A stretch of 64,000 bases of DNA from assembly GCF_001442535.1 (NCBI RefSeq), contig NZ_CP013141.1, positions 1,424,069-1,488,068 on the forward strand. The letters are read 5' to 3'. The notes below the pieces were generated by a model. The model searched no databases. It was not told the DNA's origin and saw only the letters and a list, made by a program, of their open reading frames with translations. Of the stretch, positions 38,916 through 49,636 are shown in pieces. Each line of letters opens with the position of its first letter. Positions within the stretch are counted from its first letter, which is position 1. Position numbers and translations under genes: made by a program. The stretch comes from Lysobacter antibioticus. Lineage in GTDB: Bacteria; Pseudomonadota; Gammaproteobacteria; Xanthomonadales; Xanthomonadaceae.

Positions 38916-40016
38916 TTACAGGCGCAGCGGCATCACGACATGGCGACAACGCTCGTTGGACGCCTCGCGCACCAGAGCCGAGGAGTTCGCGTCGCGCAAG
39001 GCCAGGATCACGTGCTCGTCGCGCAATGCGGTCAGGGCGTCGAGCAGGTAGTTGACGTTGAAGCCCACGGCCAGGTCGTCGACCTTGGTGTCGGCTTCGA
39101 CTTCTTCCTGCGCTTCTTCCTGTTCCGGGTTATGCGCGCTGATCTTGAGCTGGCCGGGCGAGACTTCGATGCGCACGCCGCGGTACTTCTCGTTCGACAG
39201 AATCGCCGCACGTTGCAGGGAGGCACGCAGGATCTCGCGCTCGATCTTGACCTCGCGGTCGGCACCGATCGGGATCACCGCTTCGTAATCCGGGAAACGG
39301 CCGTCGATAAGCTTGCTGGTGAAGGTGACATCGTCGCGCTTCACCCGGATATGGCCGCGGCCCATCTCCAGCTCGACTTCGCGATCGCCGCCTTCGAGCA
39401 AACGCTGCAGTTCCTGCACGCCCTTGCGCGGCACGATGATCTGGCGCTTGGTCTGGGCATTGCCTTCGTACGGCGCTTCGCACAGGGCGAGGCGATGTCC
39501 GTCGGTGGCGACGCAGCGCAGGCTGTTCTCGCGCAGGTCGAACAACAGACCGTTGAGGTAATAGCGCACATCCTGCTGGGCCATCGCGAACGCAGTGCGT
39601 TCGATCAGTTCCTTCAGGGCGGCTTCCGGTACGCGGACGCGCTCGGTCGCTTCGACTTCGTCGATCGACGGGAAGTCGTTGGCCGGCAGGCTGGCGAGCG
39701 TAAAGCGCGACCGTCCTGCCTGCACCGTGACCTTCTCGGCGGTCTGCGAAACGGTGACCTTGCTGCCGTCCGGAAGCGCTCGAATGATTTCGAACAGCTT
39801 GCGCGCCGGAATCGTGGTTTCGCCGTCCTTCGCATCGTCGACCGCAACCCGCGAAATCATTTCGACTTCGAGGTCGGTACCGGTCAGCGAGAGCTGCCCG
39901 TCCTTGACCTGCACGAGCAGGTTGGCCAGGACCGGCAAGGTCTGCCGGCGTTCGACGACGTTGACCACTTGGGCCAACGGCTTGAGAAAGACTTCGCGTT
40001 GCAGGCTGAAACGCAT
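38916..40016 (-). CDS. dnaN: DNA polymerase III beta clamp
   Basis: A 366-residue sliding clamp, the same length as E. coli DnaN. It opens MRFSLQREVFLKPLAQVVNV. The three clamp domains are complete: LTGTDLEVEMISRV in domain 1, AMAQQDVRYYLNGLLFDLRE in domain 2, and VGFNVNYLLDAL plus VMPLRL at the C-terminus. It lies downstream of dnaA across the putative origin. Confidence 0.98.
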   Translation of the reverse strand: MRFSLQREVFLKPLAQVVNVVERRQTLPVLANLLVQVKDGQLSLTGTDLEVEMISRVAVDDAKDGETTIPARKLFEIIRALPDGSKVTVSQTAEKVTVQAGRSRFTLASLPANDFPSIDEVEATERVRVPEAALKELIERTAFAMAQQDVRYYLNGLLFDLRENSLRCVATDGHRLALCEAPYEGNAQTKRQIIVPRKGVQELQRLLEGGDREVELEMGRGHIRVKRDDVTFTSKLIDGRFPDYEAVIPIGADREVKIEREILRASLQRAAILSNEKYRGVRIEVSPGQLKISAHNPEQEEAQEEVEADTKVDDLAVGFNVNYLLDALTALRDEHVILALRDANSSALVREASNERCRHVVMPLRL

Positions 40017-40193
40017 GCGGACCCCTTGCCCGTCGGTGGGCCTTAGCCCATTACTAAAGAGATGTATAAATCAAAAGCTTGGTGGTGATGGTGTAGCGAA
40101 AAACGCTGGAGAACTCATTTAAGCAATTGATTTACAAGCGGTTTTCGGTACTTCAAAAGCGGGTAGAACTGGCCCTGGGGATGCGGTACATCC

Positions 40194-40202
40194 TGTGGAT
40201 AA
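40194..40202 (-). promoter_or_regulatory. DnaA box, perfect
   Basis: TGTGGATAA on the plus strand, the reverse of the consensus TTATCCACA. Confidence 0.85.
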
Positions 40203-40229
40203 AAAGGGCGCCGGTTGGCGGCCGCTGAC

Positions 40230-40238
40230 TTGTCCACA
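40230..40238 (+). promoter_or_regulatory. DnaA box, one mismatch
   Basis: TTGTCCACA, one base from consensus, 27 bases from the perfect box and inverted relative to it. Confidence 0.65.
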
Positions 40239-40498
40239 GTTTGTACGACTTTCATCCCCCGAGTTATGCCTTTCGCAACAAACACTTACCGATTACCTTG
40301 TGTCTCGTCGCAGCGCGGACCGTATTCAAGCGGCAACTGCAGCGGCGACTCGAGCGTTCCAGGCGGGCATCCGCTGGCAGGGTTGCGGTTTCGGCGAACG
40401 AGGCGGATGACGGGCATCCGGACCACGAACGTCGGCACCGAACTCTCGCGGTTTACGACGATGCCATCGAGCGGTATTGCGTTCCCATCGGGTGAGCG

Positions 40499-40518
40499 CG
40501 GACCGCGGATGCGGTCCG
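40499..40518 (-). terminator. Hairpin after dnaA
   Basis: CGGACCGC, loop GGAT, GCGGTCCG, eight bases past the dnaA stop. No T-run, so termination is uncertain. Confidence 0.35.
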
Positions 40519-40525
40519 GGCGGCT

Positions 40526-41860
40526 TCACTCGCTGAGCTTGCGAATCAACTTGTCCCAATCCTCACGCAGCTTGCCGTCGGTTTCCATCAAGGTGCGGAT
40601 CTGCCGGCAGGCATGCAAAACGGTCGTGTGGTCGCGACCGGCGAAGGCATCGCCGATCTCCGGCAACGAGTGCTCGGTCAGTTCCTTGGTCAGCGCCATG
40701 GCGACCTGACGTGGACGAGCGAGCGAGCGCGTACGCCGTTTCGACAACAAGTCCTTGATCTGAAGGCCGTAGTAGTCTGCCACGGTCTTCTGGATGTTGG
40801 GGATGCCGATCGCCTGCTGCTGCGCACGCAACAAGTCGCGCAGGGTTTCCTGGGCGAACTCGGTGGTGATCGCGCGGCCGGTGAAATTGGCGCGGGCGGT
40901 CAGTGTGTTGAGCGCGCCTTCCAGGTCGCGCACGTTCGAGCGCATCTTCTTGGCCAGCAGGAAGGCGACTTCCTCCGGCACCGCGGCGCCGCGTTCCTTG
41001 GCCTTGGAGATCACGATCTGGGCGCGGGTCTCGAAGTCCGGCGGCTCGATCGCGACCGACAGGCCCCAGGCCAGGCGCGACTTCAACCGCGGCTCCAGGC
41101 CTTCGACTTCGCGCGGGTAGCGATCGCAGGTCAGGATGATCTGCTGCTTGCCGTCGAACAGCGCATTGAAGGTATGGAAGAACTCTTCCTGGGTGCGGTC
41201 CTTGCCGGCGAAGAACTGGATGTCGTCGATCAGCAGCGCGTCGACGCGCTGGAACTGACGCTTGAACTGATCCATGGTCTTGTCCTGCAGCGCCTTCATC
41301 ATCGCGCTGAAGAACTGCTCCGAACGCAGGTACATCACCCGCATCGCCGGATTGGCCTCGCGCATGGCGTTGCCGGCGGCGAACATCAGATGGGTCTTGC
41401 CCAGGCCGGTGCCGCCGTACAACAGCAACGGGTTGTGGGCGCGTTCGCCGGGTTTCTGCGCCGCCTGCCAGGCCGCGGCGCGGCCGAGCTGGTTGCTGCG
41501 GCCTTCGACGAAGTTGTCGAAGGTGTAGTGATTGTCGAGATTGCCCTGGAACGGCTCGGGCGGCGCGACCGGACGCGGCGCGCTGACCGCGATCTCCGAT
41601 TCGCGCGCCACCGCCGGAACCGCCCGCGGCAGCGAGCCGATCTCGAGGCTGACCTCGCCGCTGCCGGCGAAATACGACAGCAACTCGCGGATCCGGCCCA
41701 GATAACGTTCGCGCACGTGTTCGACCACGAACGCGTTCGGCGCATACAGCACGGTGACGTCGTCGCGTCGCGTCGCCTGCAGCGGTTTCAACCAGGTATG
41801 TACATCCTCGACCGGAAATTCGGCTTCGAGGCGTTCGAGGCAGCGGGGCCAGGCTTCCAT
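40526..41860 (-). CDS. dnaA: Chromosomal replication initiator DnaA
   Basis: A 444-residue AAA+ initiator. Domain I is short ([20 protein letters not shown]). Domain III has Walker [10 protein letters not shown], Walker [10 protein letters not shown] and sensor [20 protein letters not shown]. The DNA-binding domain IV contains [17 protein letters not shown], the DnaA signature. The protein is slightly shorter than E. coli DnaA (467) because linker domain II is short, though Pro/Glu-rich. It binds the boxes in the adjoining gaps. Confidence 0.98.
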   Translation of the reverse strand: MEAWPRCLERLEAEFPVEDVHTWLKPLQATRRDDVTVLYAPNAFVVEHVRERYLGRIRELLSYFAGSGEVSLEIGSLPRAVPAVARESEIAVSAPRPVAPPEPFQGNLDNHYTFDNFVEGRSNQLGRAAAWQAAQKPGERAHNPLLLYGGTGLGKTHLMFAAGNAMREANPAMRVMYLRSEQFFSAMMKALQDKTMDQFKRQFQRVDALLIDDIQFFAGKDRTQEEFFHTFNALFDGKQQIILTCDRYPREVEGLEPRLKSRLAWGLSVAIEPPDFETRAQIVISKAKERGAAVPEEVAFLLAKKMRSNVRDLEGALNTLTARANFTGRAITTEFAQETLRDLLRAQQQAIGIPNIQKTVADYYGLQIKDLLSKRRTRSLARPRQVAMALTKELTEHSLPEIGDAFAGRDHTTVLHACRQIRTLMETDGKLREDWDKLIRKLSE

Positions 41861-42009
41861 CTGTAATGCGTCTTCTTATGCGTAACTGACTCGGTCGGCA
41901 GGCCTGGCGGCGCAGCGGACGAAAGCGGCCGAGCGCACGATGCGAACATCGTGGCGGACAGGGCCGGGGGTCGGTCAGACTACCATCGGGACCCAGTCCG
42001 GAACAGGAC

Positions 42010-42018
42010 TAATCCACA
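42010..42018 (+). promoter_or_regulatory. DnaA-like box upstream of dnaA
   Basis: TAATCCACA, one mismatch to consensus. It could mediate dnaA autoregulation. Confidence 0.5.
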
Positions 42019-42093
42019 GGTTCATGCACAGGCTGCGCGCGTCGCGCCGACGCGCACGACGGCGTCGGCTCAAACGTCAAAGTAAACAAGGCC

Positions 42094-42123
42094 TTGACCC
42101 GGACTCTGAGCACCCTCTAGAAT
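42094..42123 (+). promoter_or_regulatory. Promoter of rpmH-rnpA-yidC
   Basis: TTGACC, 18 bases, then TAGAAT, close to sigma70 hexamers. The expected start is about 30 bases before the rpmH ATG. Confidence 0.7.
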
Positions 42124-42159
42124 CGGCGGTCCTATTACGTCGTTACATCGAGCCGGATC

Positions 42160-42300
42160 ATGGCCACCAAGCGCACCTACCAGCCCAGCAACCTCAAGCG
42201 CAAGCGCGACCACGGTTTCCGTGCCCGCATGGCGACCGCCGACGGCCGCAAGATTCTCGCCCGTCGTCGCGCCAAGGGCCGCAAGCGTCTCTGCGCCTAA
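42160..42300 (+). CDS. rpmH: Ribosomal protein bL34
   Basis: A 46-residue very basic protein, [20 protein letters not shown] and on to KGRKRLCA at the end. It is a 50S subunit component and matches the family along its whole length ([20 protein letters not shown]). First gene of the rightward cluster. Confidence 0.98.
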   Translation: MATKRTYQPSNLKRKRDHGFRARMATADGRKILARRRAKGRKRLCA

Positions 42301-42353
42301 GCGTCGATTCGGCCGCCTGCGCTGACCCAGCGTCGCGCGGCCGTACGCATACG

Positions 42354-42788
42354 ATGAATTCGACCCGCTTCCCGCGCACCGCGCGGGTACGCGCGCGCTC
42401 CGACTTCGATCGAATTTTCAAGCATGGTCGGCGCGTCGCGCTGCCCGTGCTTGCTTTGCATTTCCAAGCCGATCAGGCCGTCGCCCCGCGACTGGGTCTG
42501 GCCGTGTCGCGCAAGGTCGATCCGCATGCGGTCGGCCGCAACCGCATCAAGCGCGTGTTGCGCGACGCCTTCCGCCATGTCCGGGACGAGCTGGCGCCGG
42601 GCGACTATGTGATCGTCGCCCGCCCCGGCGCCTCGCGCTGCAGCGGCGAGGAACTCCGCGCCGCCTTCCACAGTCTGCTCAAGCGCGCCGGTACCCGGCC
42701 TGCGCCTGCATTGCCCCTGACTCCTGCGCCCGGCACAATGCCGGCCGCTTCCCCCTCCGACCCCCTGCCGGACCCCGGTCCCGGCTGA
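42354..42788 (+). CDS. rnpA: Ribonuclease P protein component
   Basis: A 144-residue protein cofactor of the tRNA 5'-processing ribozyme. RVRARSDFDRIFKHGRRVAL is the N-terminal helix-strand, and the RNR motif is in AVGRNRIKRVLRDAFRHVRD. After residue 115 there is a Pro/Ala-rich tail (PALPLTPAPGTMPAAS) beyond the folded domain. It lies 53 bases after rpmH, the usual pairing. No yidD gene lies between it and yidC. Confidence 0.96.
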   Translation: MNSTRFPRTARVRARSDFDRIFKHGRRVALPVLALHFQADQAVAPRLGLAVSRKVDPHAVGRNRIKRVLRDAFRHVRDELAPGDYVIVARPGASRCSGEELRAAFHSLLKRAGTRPAPALPLTPAPGTMPAASPSDPLPDPGPG

Positions 42789-42803
42789 GCCTGCCTGCTG
42801 CCC

Positions 42804-44525
42804 ATGAACCAGACCCGTGCTTTTCTGATCCTCGCCTGGCTGATGGTGGCGACCTTGTTGTGGATGGAGTGGGGCAAGGAGAAGTCGGCGCCGCCGGCTC
42901 CGATTGCCGCCGCCGTGGCACCGGCCAGCAGCGTGCCGACGGCCGCGCCGTCGGTCGCCGCGGGCGTGCCGGGCGCTCCGAACACCGCCGCGGTACCGAA
43001 CACCCCGGCCGCGGCCTCGACGGTGACCACCGCCGGCGCCGCCGCCGGCGAGGCCCTGGTCGTGGTGACCACCGACGTGCTCAAGGTCAACCTGCGCGGG
43101 GGCGAGCTCAGCGAAGCCGACCTGCTCAAGTACCCGATGACCTCCGAGCCGAACAGCCCGCCGATGCGTCTGCTGGCGAGCGACTCGACCCTGTACTTCG
43201 TCGCCCAGAGCGGCTGGGTCAGCCAGGGCAACGCCGCGCCGACCCACGAGTCGGGTTTCCGCTACGCCGGCGACCAGCGCAACCTGGTTCTGGCCGCGGG
43301 CGTCAACGAACTCGCCGTGCCCTTCACCTGGACCGGTCCGAACGGCGTCAGCATCCAGCGCACCTACACCTTCCGCCGCGGCGACTACGCCGTGCGCGTG
43401 CGCGATGAAGTCGTCAACGCCAGCACCTCGCCGTGGCAGGGCTACGTCTACCGCCAGCTCAGCCGCGTGCCGCGCGAGCTCGCCCACAAGGGGCCTTTCA
43501 GCCCCGAGCAGTACAGTTTCCAGGGCGCGGCGTGGTACAGCCCGACCGATAAGTACGAGAAGCGCAAGTTCGAGGACTTCAGCGACGACGGCAAGCTCGA
43601 CAAGCAGGTCAACGGCGGCTGGATCGCGATGCTGCAGCACCACTTCTTCGCCGCCTGGATCCCGGGCGCGAAGGATGCGGGCCAGTTCTCGCTCGAAGAG
43701 CTCAGCGCCGGCGGCGCGCCGCAGTACCTGATCCGCGACATGGGCCCGGGCGTCAACGTCGCCCCGGGCGCCAAGGCGGTCACCGAAGCCCGCCTGTGGG
43801 TCGGCCCGAAGCTGGTCAAGGCGATCGAAGCCCAGGACGTGGCCGGCCTCGACCGCGCCGTCGACTTCAGCAGCTACAGCATCTTCGCGACCCTCGCCAA
43901 CGGCCTGTTCTGGCTGCTGGAGAAAATGCACAACCTGTTCGGCAACTGGGGCTGGGCCATCGTCGGCCTGGTGGTGCTGCTCAAGCTCGCCCTGTACCCG
44001 CTGTCGGCGGCGCAGTACAAGTCGGCGGCGAAGATGCGCAAGTTCCAGCCGCGCGTCGCCCAGCTCAAGGAGCGTTACGGCGACGACAAGCAGAAGTTCC
44101 AGATGGCGCTGATGGAGCTGTACAAGAAGGAGAAGATCAACCCGGTCGGCGGCTGCCTGCCGCTGCTGCCGCAGATGATCATCTTCATGACCTTGTACTG
44201 GATGCTCGCCGAGTCGGTGGAGCTGCGTCATGCGCCGTGGTTCGGTTGGATCCAGGACCTGACCGCGCGCGATCCCTTCTTCGTGCTGCCGCTGATCAAC
44301 ATCGCGATCATGTGGGCGACCCAGAAGCTCACGCCGATGACCGGCATGGACCCGGCCCAGGCCAAGATGATGCAGTTCATGCCGCTGATCTTCGGCGTGA
44401 TCCTGGCCTTCCTGCCGGCCGGCCTGGTGCTGTACCAGGTGGCCAACGGCGGCCTCGGCCTGCTGCAGCAGTGGCTGACCACCAAGCGCTACGCCGAAGC
44501 GACGGCGGCGCCCAGCAAGGAATGA
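42804..44525 (+). CDS. yidC: Membrane protein insertase YidC
   Basis: A 573-residue inner-membrane insertase. The N-terminal anchor is [17 protein letters not shown]. An Ala-rich linker and large periplasmic P1 domain (about 85-350) follow. The five-helix Oxa1 core begins near 370 ([20 protein letters not shown]) and includes [20 protein letters not shown], the cytoplasmic C1 hairpin, and [20 protein letters not shown]. It is 15 bases after rnpA. Confidence 0.97.
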   Translation: MNQTRAFLILAWLMVATLLWMEWGKEKSAPPAPIAAAVAPASSVPTAAPSVAAGVPGAPNTAAVPNTPAAASTVTTAGAAAGEALVVVTTDVLKVNLRGGELSEADLLKYPMTSEPNSPPMRLLASDSTLYFVAQSGWVSQGNAAPTHESGFRYAGDQRNLVLAAGVNELAVPFTWTGPNGVSIQRTYTFRRGDYAVRVRDEVVNASTSPWQGYVYRQLSRVPRELAHKGPFSPEQYSFQGAAWYSPTDKYEKRKFEDFSDDGKLDKQVNGGWIAMLQHHFFAAWIPGAKDAGQFSLEELSAGGAPQYLIRDMGPGVNVAPGAKAVTEARLWVGPKLVKAIEAQDVAGLDRAVDFSSYSIFATLANGLFWLLEKMHNLFGNWGWAIVGLVVLLKLALYPLSAAQYKSAAKMRKFQPRVAQLKERYGDDKQKFQMALMELYKKEKINPVGGCLPLLPQMIIFMTLYWMLAESVELRHAPWFGWIQDLTARDPFFVLPLINIAIMWATQKLTPMTGMDPAQAKMMQFMPLIFGVILAFLPAGLVLYQVANGGLGLLQQWLTTKRYAEATAAPSKE

Positions 44526-44568
44526 CGGTCCGGTTCGCGCCCTGAACCCGGGCGCCTGAACCGATCGA

Positions 44569-44594
44569 CGAAGCCCGCCGCCAGGCGGGCTTCG
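44569..44594 (+). terminator. Hairpin after yidC
   Basis: CGAAGCCCGCC, short loop, GGCGGGCTTCG, then GTGTTTG. A strong stem but a weak T-run. Confidence 0.6.
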
Positions 44595-44677
44595 TGTTTG
44601 TGGGAACGGATTCACCGGGACATCCTTGCGACGTCTTGGCGCGGGGCTTTTCACGGAGAGCACGGCAGCCCCCTATC

Positions 44678-46054
44678 ATGTCGCCCATGACCGACGCCCC
44701 TGCCCGCGACACCATCGCCGCCATCGCGACCGCGCCCGGCACCGGCGGGGTCGGCATCGTCCGCCTGTCCGGTCCGCGCTCGTTGGCGATCGCCGAAACC
44801 GTCGCCGCGCGCGCGCTGCGGCCGCGCCATGCGCATTACGTGCGTTTCCGGGACGAGCACGACGAGACCATCGACGACGGTATCGCCTTGTACTTCGCCG
44901 CGCCGGCCAGCTACACCGGCGAAGACGTGGTCGAGCTGCAGGCGCACGGTGGCCCGGCCTTGCTCGAAACTCTGCTCGCACGCGCCTGCGCCCTCGGCGC
45001 TCGACGCGCGCGACCGGGCGAATTCAGCGAACGCGCGTTTCTCGAAGGCCGCCTCGACCTGGCCCAGGCCGAAGCGGTGGCCGACCTGATCGCCGCGGCC
45101 GACGGTCGCGCCGCGCGCGCCGCCCGGCGCGCCCTCGACGGCGAGTTCTCGCGCCGCGTCGAGGCCTTGGCCGGCGATCTGCTCGCGATCCGCGTCCACG
45201 TCGAAGCCGCGATCGACTTCGCCGACGAACCGCTCGACACCCTCGGCGGCTCGGCCTTGCTCGCGCGTTTCGCTGCCGCCTCAGCGAAACTCGACGACCT
45301 GCTGGCCGCCGCCGAACGCGGCCGCCGCCTGCGCGATGGTCTGCATGCGGTGATCGTCGGCCCGCCGAACGCCGGCAAGAGTTCCTTGTTGAATGCGCTG
45401 GCCGGCAGCGACCGTGCCATCGTCACCGACATCGCCGGCACCACCCGCGACCTGCTGCACGAAACGGTGAAACTCGATGGCGTCGAACTGACCCTGGTCG
45501 ACACCGCCGGCTTGCGCGATGGCGGTGATGCGATCGAGCGCGAAGGCATGCGCCGTGCGCGCGGCGAACTCGAACGCGCCGACCTCGCCATCGTGGTGCT
45601 CGACGCCAGCGACCCCGAAACCGGCCTGCAAGCGGTGGCCGAGGCGATCGCCGAAGTGCCGGCGCGGTTGTACGTCTACAACAAGATCGACCTGATCGAA
45701 TCCGACTACGGCTCGCCGACGCCGGTCGATATCGGCGGCGAAGACCGGGTCTTCGTCTCGGCCCGCAGCGGCGCCGGGCTCGACGGTCTGCATGCGCGCT
45801 TGCGCGCCTTGGCGCAGGGCGATGCCGCGGAATCCGCGGAAGGTGCGTTCACCGCGCGAGCTCGTCACGTCGACGCCTTGCTGCGCGCGCGCGACGAACT
45901 CGACGATGCGCGTGTGCAGCTCGATCACGAGATGCTCGACCTGGCTGCGGAGGCCTTGCGCCAGGCGCATGAGGCACTCGGCGAGATCACCGGCCGGGTG
46001 CGCGCGGATGATCTGCTGGGGCATATCTTTTCGAGCTTTTGTATCGGCAAGTAG
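44678..46054 (+). CDS. mnmE: tRNA modification GTPase MnmE
   Basis: A 458-residue enzyme that works with MnmG to build the 5-carboxymethylaminomethyl group on wobble uridines. The N-terminal domain opens [20 protein letters not shown]. The G domain has [32 protein letters not shown] and NKID. The C-terminal FCIGK carries the catalytic Cys. ATGs at 44678 and 44687 are both possible. MnmG is not in this window. Confidence 0.97.
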   Translation: MSPMTDAPARDTIAAIATAPGTGGVGIVRLSGPRSLAIAETVAARALRPRHAHYVRFRDEHDETIDDGIALYFAAPASYTGEDVVELQAHGGPALLETLLARACALGARRARPGEFSERAFLEGRLDLAQAEAVADLIAAADGRAARAARRALDGEFSRRVEALAGDLLAIRVHVEAAIDFADEPLDTLGGSALLARFAAASAKLDDLLAAAERGRRLRDGLHAVIVGPPNAGKSSLLNALAGSDRAIVTDIAGTTRDLLHETVKLDGVELTLVDTAGLRDGGDAIEREGMRRARGELERADLAIVVLDASDPETGLQAVAEAIAEVPARLYVYNKIDLIESDYGSPTPVDIGGEDRVFVSARSGAGLDGLHARLRALAQGDAAESAEGAFTARARHVDALLRARDELDDARVQLDHEMLDLAAEALRQAHEALGEITGRVRADDLLGHIFSSFCIGK

Positions 46055-46193
46055 GGCGTCGTCGGATGTTCGCCGGCGAGTGAGTTGTGCTGAGTTCGGA
46101 TGCAGCTTCAGAGTAGGAGCGGCGCGAGCCGCGACCGCGTTGTGACGGCCTCGCGGCGCATCTCTAAAGCAAAATCCGGATCAAACGCATGAA
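46055..46193. repeat. REP-like palindrome after mnmE
   Basis: AGTAGGAGCGGCGCGAGCCG and the following GCGACCGCG at about 46112-46140 are one REP copy. No gene seen. Confidence 0.7.
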
Positions 46194-46755
<562 letters not shown>

Positions 46756-46965
46756 TTTAGGCGGTTGATTTTGGTCTTGCGTGAGCCACACGTCGCGAGA
46801 CCGAAACGACGCGGTCGCGGCTTGCGCCGCTCCTACCCTGCGAAAGTACGTCGCTTCGACGAGCGACGTCGGCGTTGTCGTCTCTGCGCGTTCCGCGGTT
46901 GCGGCTTGCGCTGCTCCTGTCCTGTAAAAGCCGGCCGCGGCTGCGGCACGACGATCACGCCCCGA
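46756..46965. repeat. REP arms and shared flank after element 2
   Basis: An inverted REP arm at about 46811-46837. Then GCGAAAGTAC and GTCGCTTCGACGAGCGACG near 46840-46870, nearly the same as the flank of element 1 near 28230. A second degenerate REP arm follows. No gene. Confidence 0.65.
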
Positions 46966-48069
46966 TCAGCGCCCCAACACCCCGAACACCACCACCGCCG
47001 CGATCAACGCCGCCACCACCGCGAAGAAAATCTTGACCCAGCTGTAAGGGCGCTCGCCGGCGAGTTGCCCGGTGTAGCCGTTGGCCAACACCTGAAAACT
47101 GCGCGAGCCGTAGGTGTAGCTGACCAGCCAGACCGGGACCAGGATGTGTTTGAAGGTGCGGCCACGGTAGGTGGCGTCGACCTCCAGGTTGCGCTGGGTG
47201 TCGCCGGGGACCTGCGCCGAACACAGGCTGCGGGTCTGTTCCTGCATCGAGCTTTCGCTGAGCACCGAGGCAGCGTGCAGGTCGACCTGGTAGCGCTCGA
47301 CGATCCAGCCGCGCACGAACTCGGGCGAATACGGTTTAAGGTCGCTGGTGGTCGGGAACTGGCCGATCTGTTCGAGCAGGTTCGCATGCACGCCGACCGT
47401 GCCGGGCACCAGGTCGTCGTCGAAGAAATGCCGCAACGAGCCGGCCGCCGGTTCCCAGCGGGTGTGGCGCACCTGGCGGGTCTTGTGCTGGCCGTTCTCG
47501 GTGTAGCTCTCGGTCTCGTAGTAGTAGTGACCGGCTTCGGCGGTCCAGTCGGCCGAAACGTGGGCGTCGAAGGTCCAGTACGGCAGGTACACGCCCTTGA
47601 GGGTGTCGGTCAGGGCCGCGTGCTTGAGCCGGTTCGGCGCGAACCAGCGCGTGCCGTACCATTTGCGGATGATGTCGCGCACCTGGCCGTCGCTGATCTT
47701 GAACGGCAGCAGGCTCTGCGGGGTGATCGCATCGCCGAGCGATTCGTGGTCGATCACCGCCGGCGAGCCGCAGAACTCGCAACGCTGAGCGACCTTGCCG
47801 TCGACGAACACCGAGATCGCCTTGCAGCTTTGGCATTGCACTTCGCGGCGTTCGCCGCCGCCGCCGTAGCCGCGCTGGTCGCTGGGGTGCTGGGCGAGTG
47901 CGCTGACCAGGTCCAGTTCCACGACCTGCTCGCCCAGCGCTTCCTGCGCAGGCGACCACGGCACGATCGTGCCGCAGTAGGGGCAGGCCAGGGACTGCTT
48001 GGCCGCATTCCATTGCAGATCCCCGCCGCACTCCGGGCAGGGATGCTTGCCGACAGTGGCGTTGTCCAT
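46966..48069 (-). CDS. Zinc-ribbon membrane protein, YdjG-like
   Basis: A 367-residue protein. The N-terminus has two zinc-ribbon units: Cys11/Cys14 with Cys29/Cys32, and Cys79/Cys82 with Cys97/Cys100 (VQCQSCK, QRCEFCGSP). A strand-rich middle contains YLPYWTFDAHVSADWTAEAG. A single hydrophobic helix at about 345-364 ends the chain (WVKIFFAVVAALIAAVVVFG). It overlaps the SPFH gene by one base (TGATG). Bacillus YdjG with SPFH partner YdjI is the closest setting I know, where they help recruit a PspA-like protein; no pspA is present here. Confidence 0.8.
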   Translation of the reverse strand: MDNATVGKHPCPECGGDLQWNAAKQSLACPYCGTIVPWSPAQEALGEQVVELDLVSALAQHPSDQRGYGGGGERREVQCQSCKAISVFVDGKVAQRCEFCGSPAVIDHESLGDAITPQSLLPFKISDGQVRDIIRKWYGTRWFAPNRLKHAALTDTLKGVYLPYWTFDAHVSADWTAEAGHYYYETESYTENGQHKTRQVRHTRWEPAAGSLRHFFDDDLVPGTVGVHANLLEQIGQFPTTSDLKPYSPEFVRGWIVERYQVDLHAASVLSESSMQEQTRSLCSAQVPGDTQRNLEVDATYRGRTFKHILVPVWLVSYTYGSRSFQVLANGYTGQLAGERPYSWVKIFFAVVAALIAAVVVFGVLGR

Positions 48070-49139
48070 CAGCCGCGCAGGAATTCTTCGAGCGCGGCCT
48101 TGGCGATGCGGGTGGCGCTGCCGATCTTGCGGGCCTTGAGCTCGCCCGCGGCGATCGCAGCCATGACGTCCTCGACCGAGACGCCGAGCGCGGCGGCGGC
48201 TTGCTCGGGGGTCAGCACCTCAAGGGCGTTGGCCGCCCCCGGCACCGGCGGCGGAGTCGCGGCGGCGGGCGCCTGGGCCTGCCCGCTCTGCATGCTGCGC
48301 ATCATTTCCTGGGCGATGCCGAAGCCGACCGCCATCTGCGCCGGCACCGCGGCGGCCGCGCCGGCTTCGCCGCCCTGGCCCATGGCGTGGCCCATCTGGA
48401 ACTTCACGTAGTCGTTGAGGTTGCCGACCACGCCCATGCTGGAGCGCGCGTCGATGGCCTTCTCGACTTCCGGAGGCACCGAGACGTTCTCGAGCACGAA
48501 GGCGGTGATCTCGATGCCGTACTTACCGGTCATGGCCGGGTTGATGATCGGCAGCAGCGCGTCGCCGAGTTCGCCGTAACGCGAAGCCACGTTGAGCGCC
48601 GGCACGTTGGCGGTCGCCAGGGCCTCGGTAAACACGCTGACGATGCGCGAACGCATGGTGTCGGCGAACTCGTCGAGGCGGAAATTCTGGTCGGTGCCGG
48701 CCACTTCCCTGAGGAACTTCGGCGCATCGACGATGCGGAAATCGTAGGTGCCGAAGGCGCGCAGGCGGACCACGCCGAAGTCGGCGTCGCGCATCATCAC
48801 CGGGTTGGAAGTGCCCCACTTGTTGCCGGTGAACAAGCGCGTGTTGAGGAAGTAGACGTCGCACTTGAACGGCGAGTTGAAGCCGTACTTCCAGCCCAGG
48901 ATGGTCGACAGGACCGGGATGTTCTCGGTCTTGAGGGTGTGCTTGCCGGGTCCGAACAGGTCGGCGTACTGGCCGGCGGCGACGAACTGCACCTGCTGCG
49001 ACTCGCGCACGATCAGCTGGGCGCCGTTCTTGATCTCCTTGTCGTCGTCCGGGTAGCGGAACGACAGGGTGTCGCGCGAATCATCGGTCCACTCGATGAT
49101 CTCCAGCAGCTCGCCCTTGATGAAACCCAGAATGCTCAT
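48069..49139 (-). CDS. SPFH-domain protein with C-terminal HTH_17-like domain
   Basis: A 356-residue protein. The SPFH/band-7-like domain covers about 25-240 (VRESQQVQFVAAGQYADLFG, YDFRIVDAPKFLREVAGTDQ). An Ala/Gly/Met-rich oligomerisation segment follows (about 255-300). The last 48 residues read LTPEQAAAALGVSVEDVMAA...KARKIGSATRIAKAALEEFL, which follows the excisionase/MerR-like HTH_17 pattern. It is similar to YdjI-type proteins. First gene of a two-gene operon with the zinc-ribbon protein. Confidence 0.85.
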   Translation of the reverse strand: MSILGFIKGELLEIIEWTDDSRDTLSFRYPDDDKEIKNGAQLIVRESQQVQFVAAGQYADLFGPGKHTLKTENIPVLSTILGWKYGFNSPFKCDVYFLNTRLFTGNKWGTSNPVMMRDADFGVVRLRAFGTYDFRIVDAPKFLREVAGTDQNFRLDEFADTMRSRIVSVFTEALATANVPALNVASRYGELGDALLPIINPAMTGKYGIEITAFVLENVSVPPEVEKAIDARSSMGVVGNLNDYVKFQMGHAMGQGGEAGAAAAVPAQMAVGFGIAQEMMRSMQSGQAQAPAAATPPPVPGAANALEVLTPEQAAAALGVSVEDVMAAIAAGELKARKIGSATRIAKAALEEFLRG

Positions 49140-49636
49140 GTCCCGCTCCCTGCCTGTGGTGCGGCGATTCTAGATCACGCCGCTGTAGATCACTTCGATC
49201 CAAAGCAGGCCGCTCCAGGGCAGGCCGATGTGAAGTCAGCGCGGTCGGCTGGCCCGGCCGGCGCGCCGGGTTCGGAGCGTGCCGGGGTCACATGGGGTGG
49301 AGGGCGGGGCGGACGCGGCGCGACCGCTCTGCGCGGTGTCCCGGCCGGGCCGGCGCAACCTCGCGCCGCGCACGATGTTGCACCGCCGCGACGCCGCCTC
49401 GGCCCGGGCGCCGCCGGGTGACGAAATTTGTGCAATTCGTCGCGCCAGGGGCGCGAACCGACACACCCGGTATCGGTCCGGGCCGCGATGGGTGGCACAC
49501 TCCATGTCTGACGCCTATCCCGGGGCCCCCAGCCAACCTGAACGCTTGACAAACGCGGCTCCGTAGCGCGTCCTATCGGGCGTGCGCCCGGCCCCGTATC
49601 GGACGGGTCTCGCGTACTTCAGGGGAGTTTTTGCCA
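49140..49636. other. Intergenic region upstream of TonB-like gene
   Basis: A GC-rich 497-base gap. TTGACA at 49546-49551 with TCCTAT 19 bases on is a possible rightward promoter. Inverted GGCCGGCGCGCC lies near 49257. Short frames here have Arg/Ala/Pro bias and no ribosome binding site, so none is called. Confidence 0.4.

Larger units (their letters stand above)
40017..40525. other. oriC: Putative replication origin (dnaA-dnaN gap)
   Basis: A 509-base non-coding region. Next to dnaN, 40047-40160 is clearly AT-rich for this genome (TAAAGAGATGTATAAATC, CATTTAAGCAATTGATTT) and suits a DNA-unwinding element. A perfect DnaA box (40194-40202) and a one-mismatch box (40230-40238) follow. The end near dnaA has a hairpin CGGACCGC/GCGGTCCG at 40499-40518. 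The dnaA-rpmH gap is the alternative origin location, but I see only one weak box there. Confidence 0.7.
41861..42159. other. dnaA-rpmH divergent region
   Basis: This 299-base gap carries the rightward rpmH promoter (42094-42123) and one DnaA-like box TAATCCACA (42010-42018). The dnaA promoter should be in the left part; no hexamers stand out. Confidence 0.5.

Noticed and set aside
42297..44663. Long antisense frame across rnpA and yidC
   Set aside because: Shadow of two well-identified genes; low-complexity His/Arg/Gly composition.
49279..49566. Short overlapping frames on both strands in the gap before the TonB-like gene
   Set aside because: No ribosome binding site, biased composition, and mutually overlapping on both strands.
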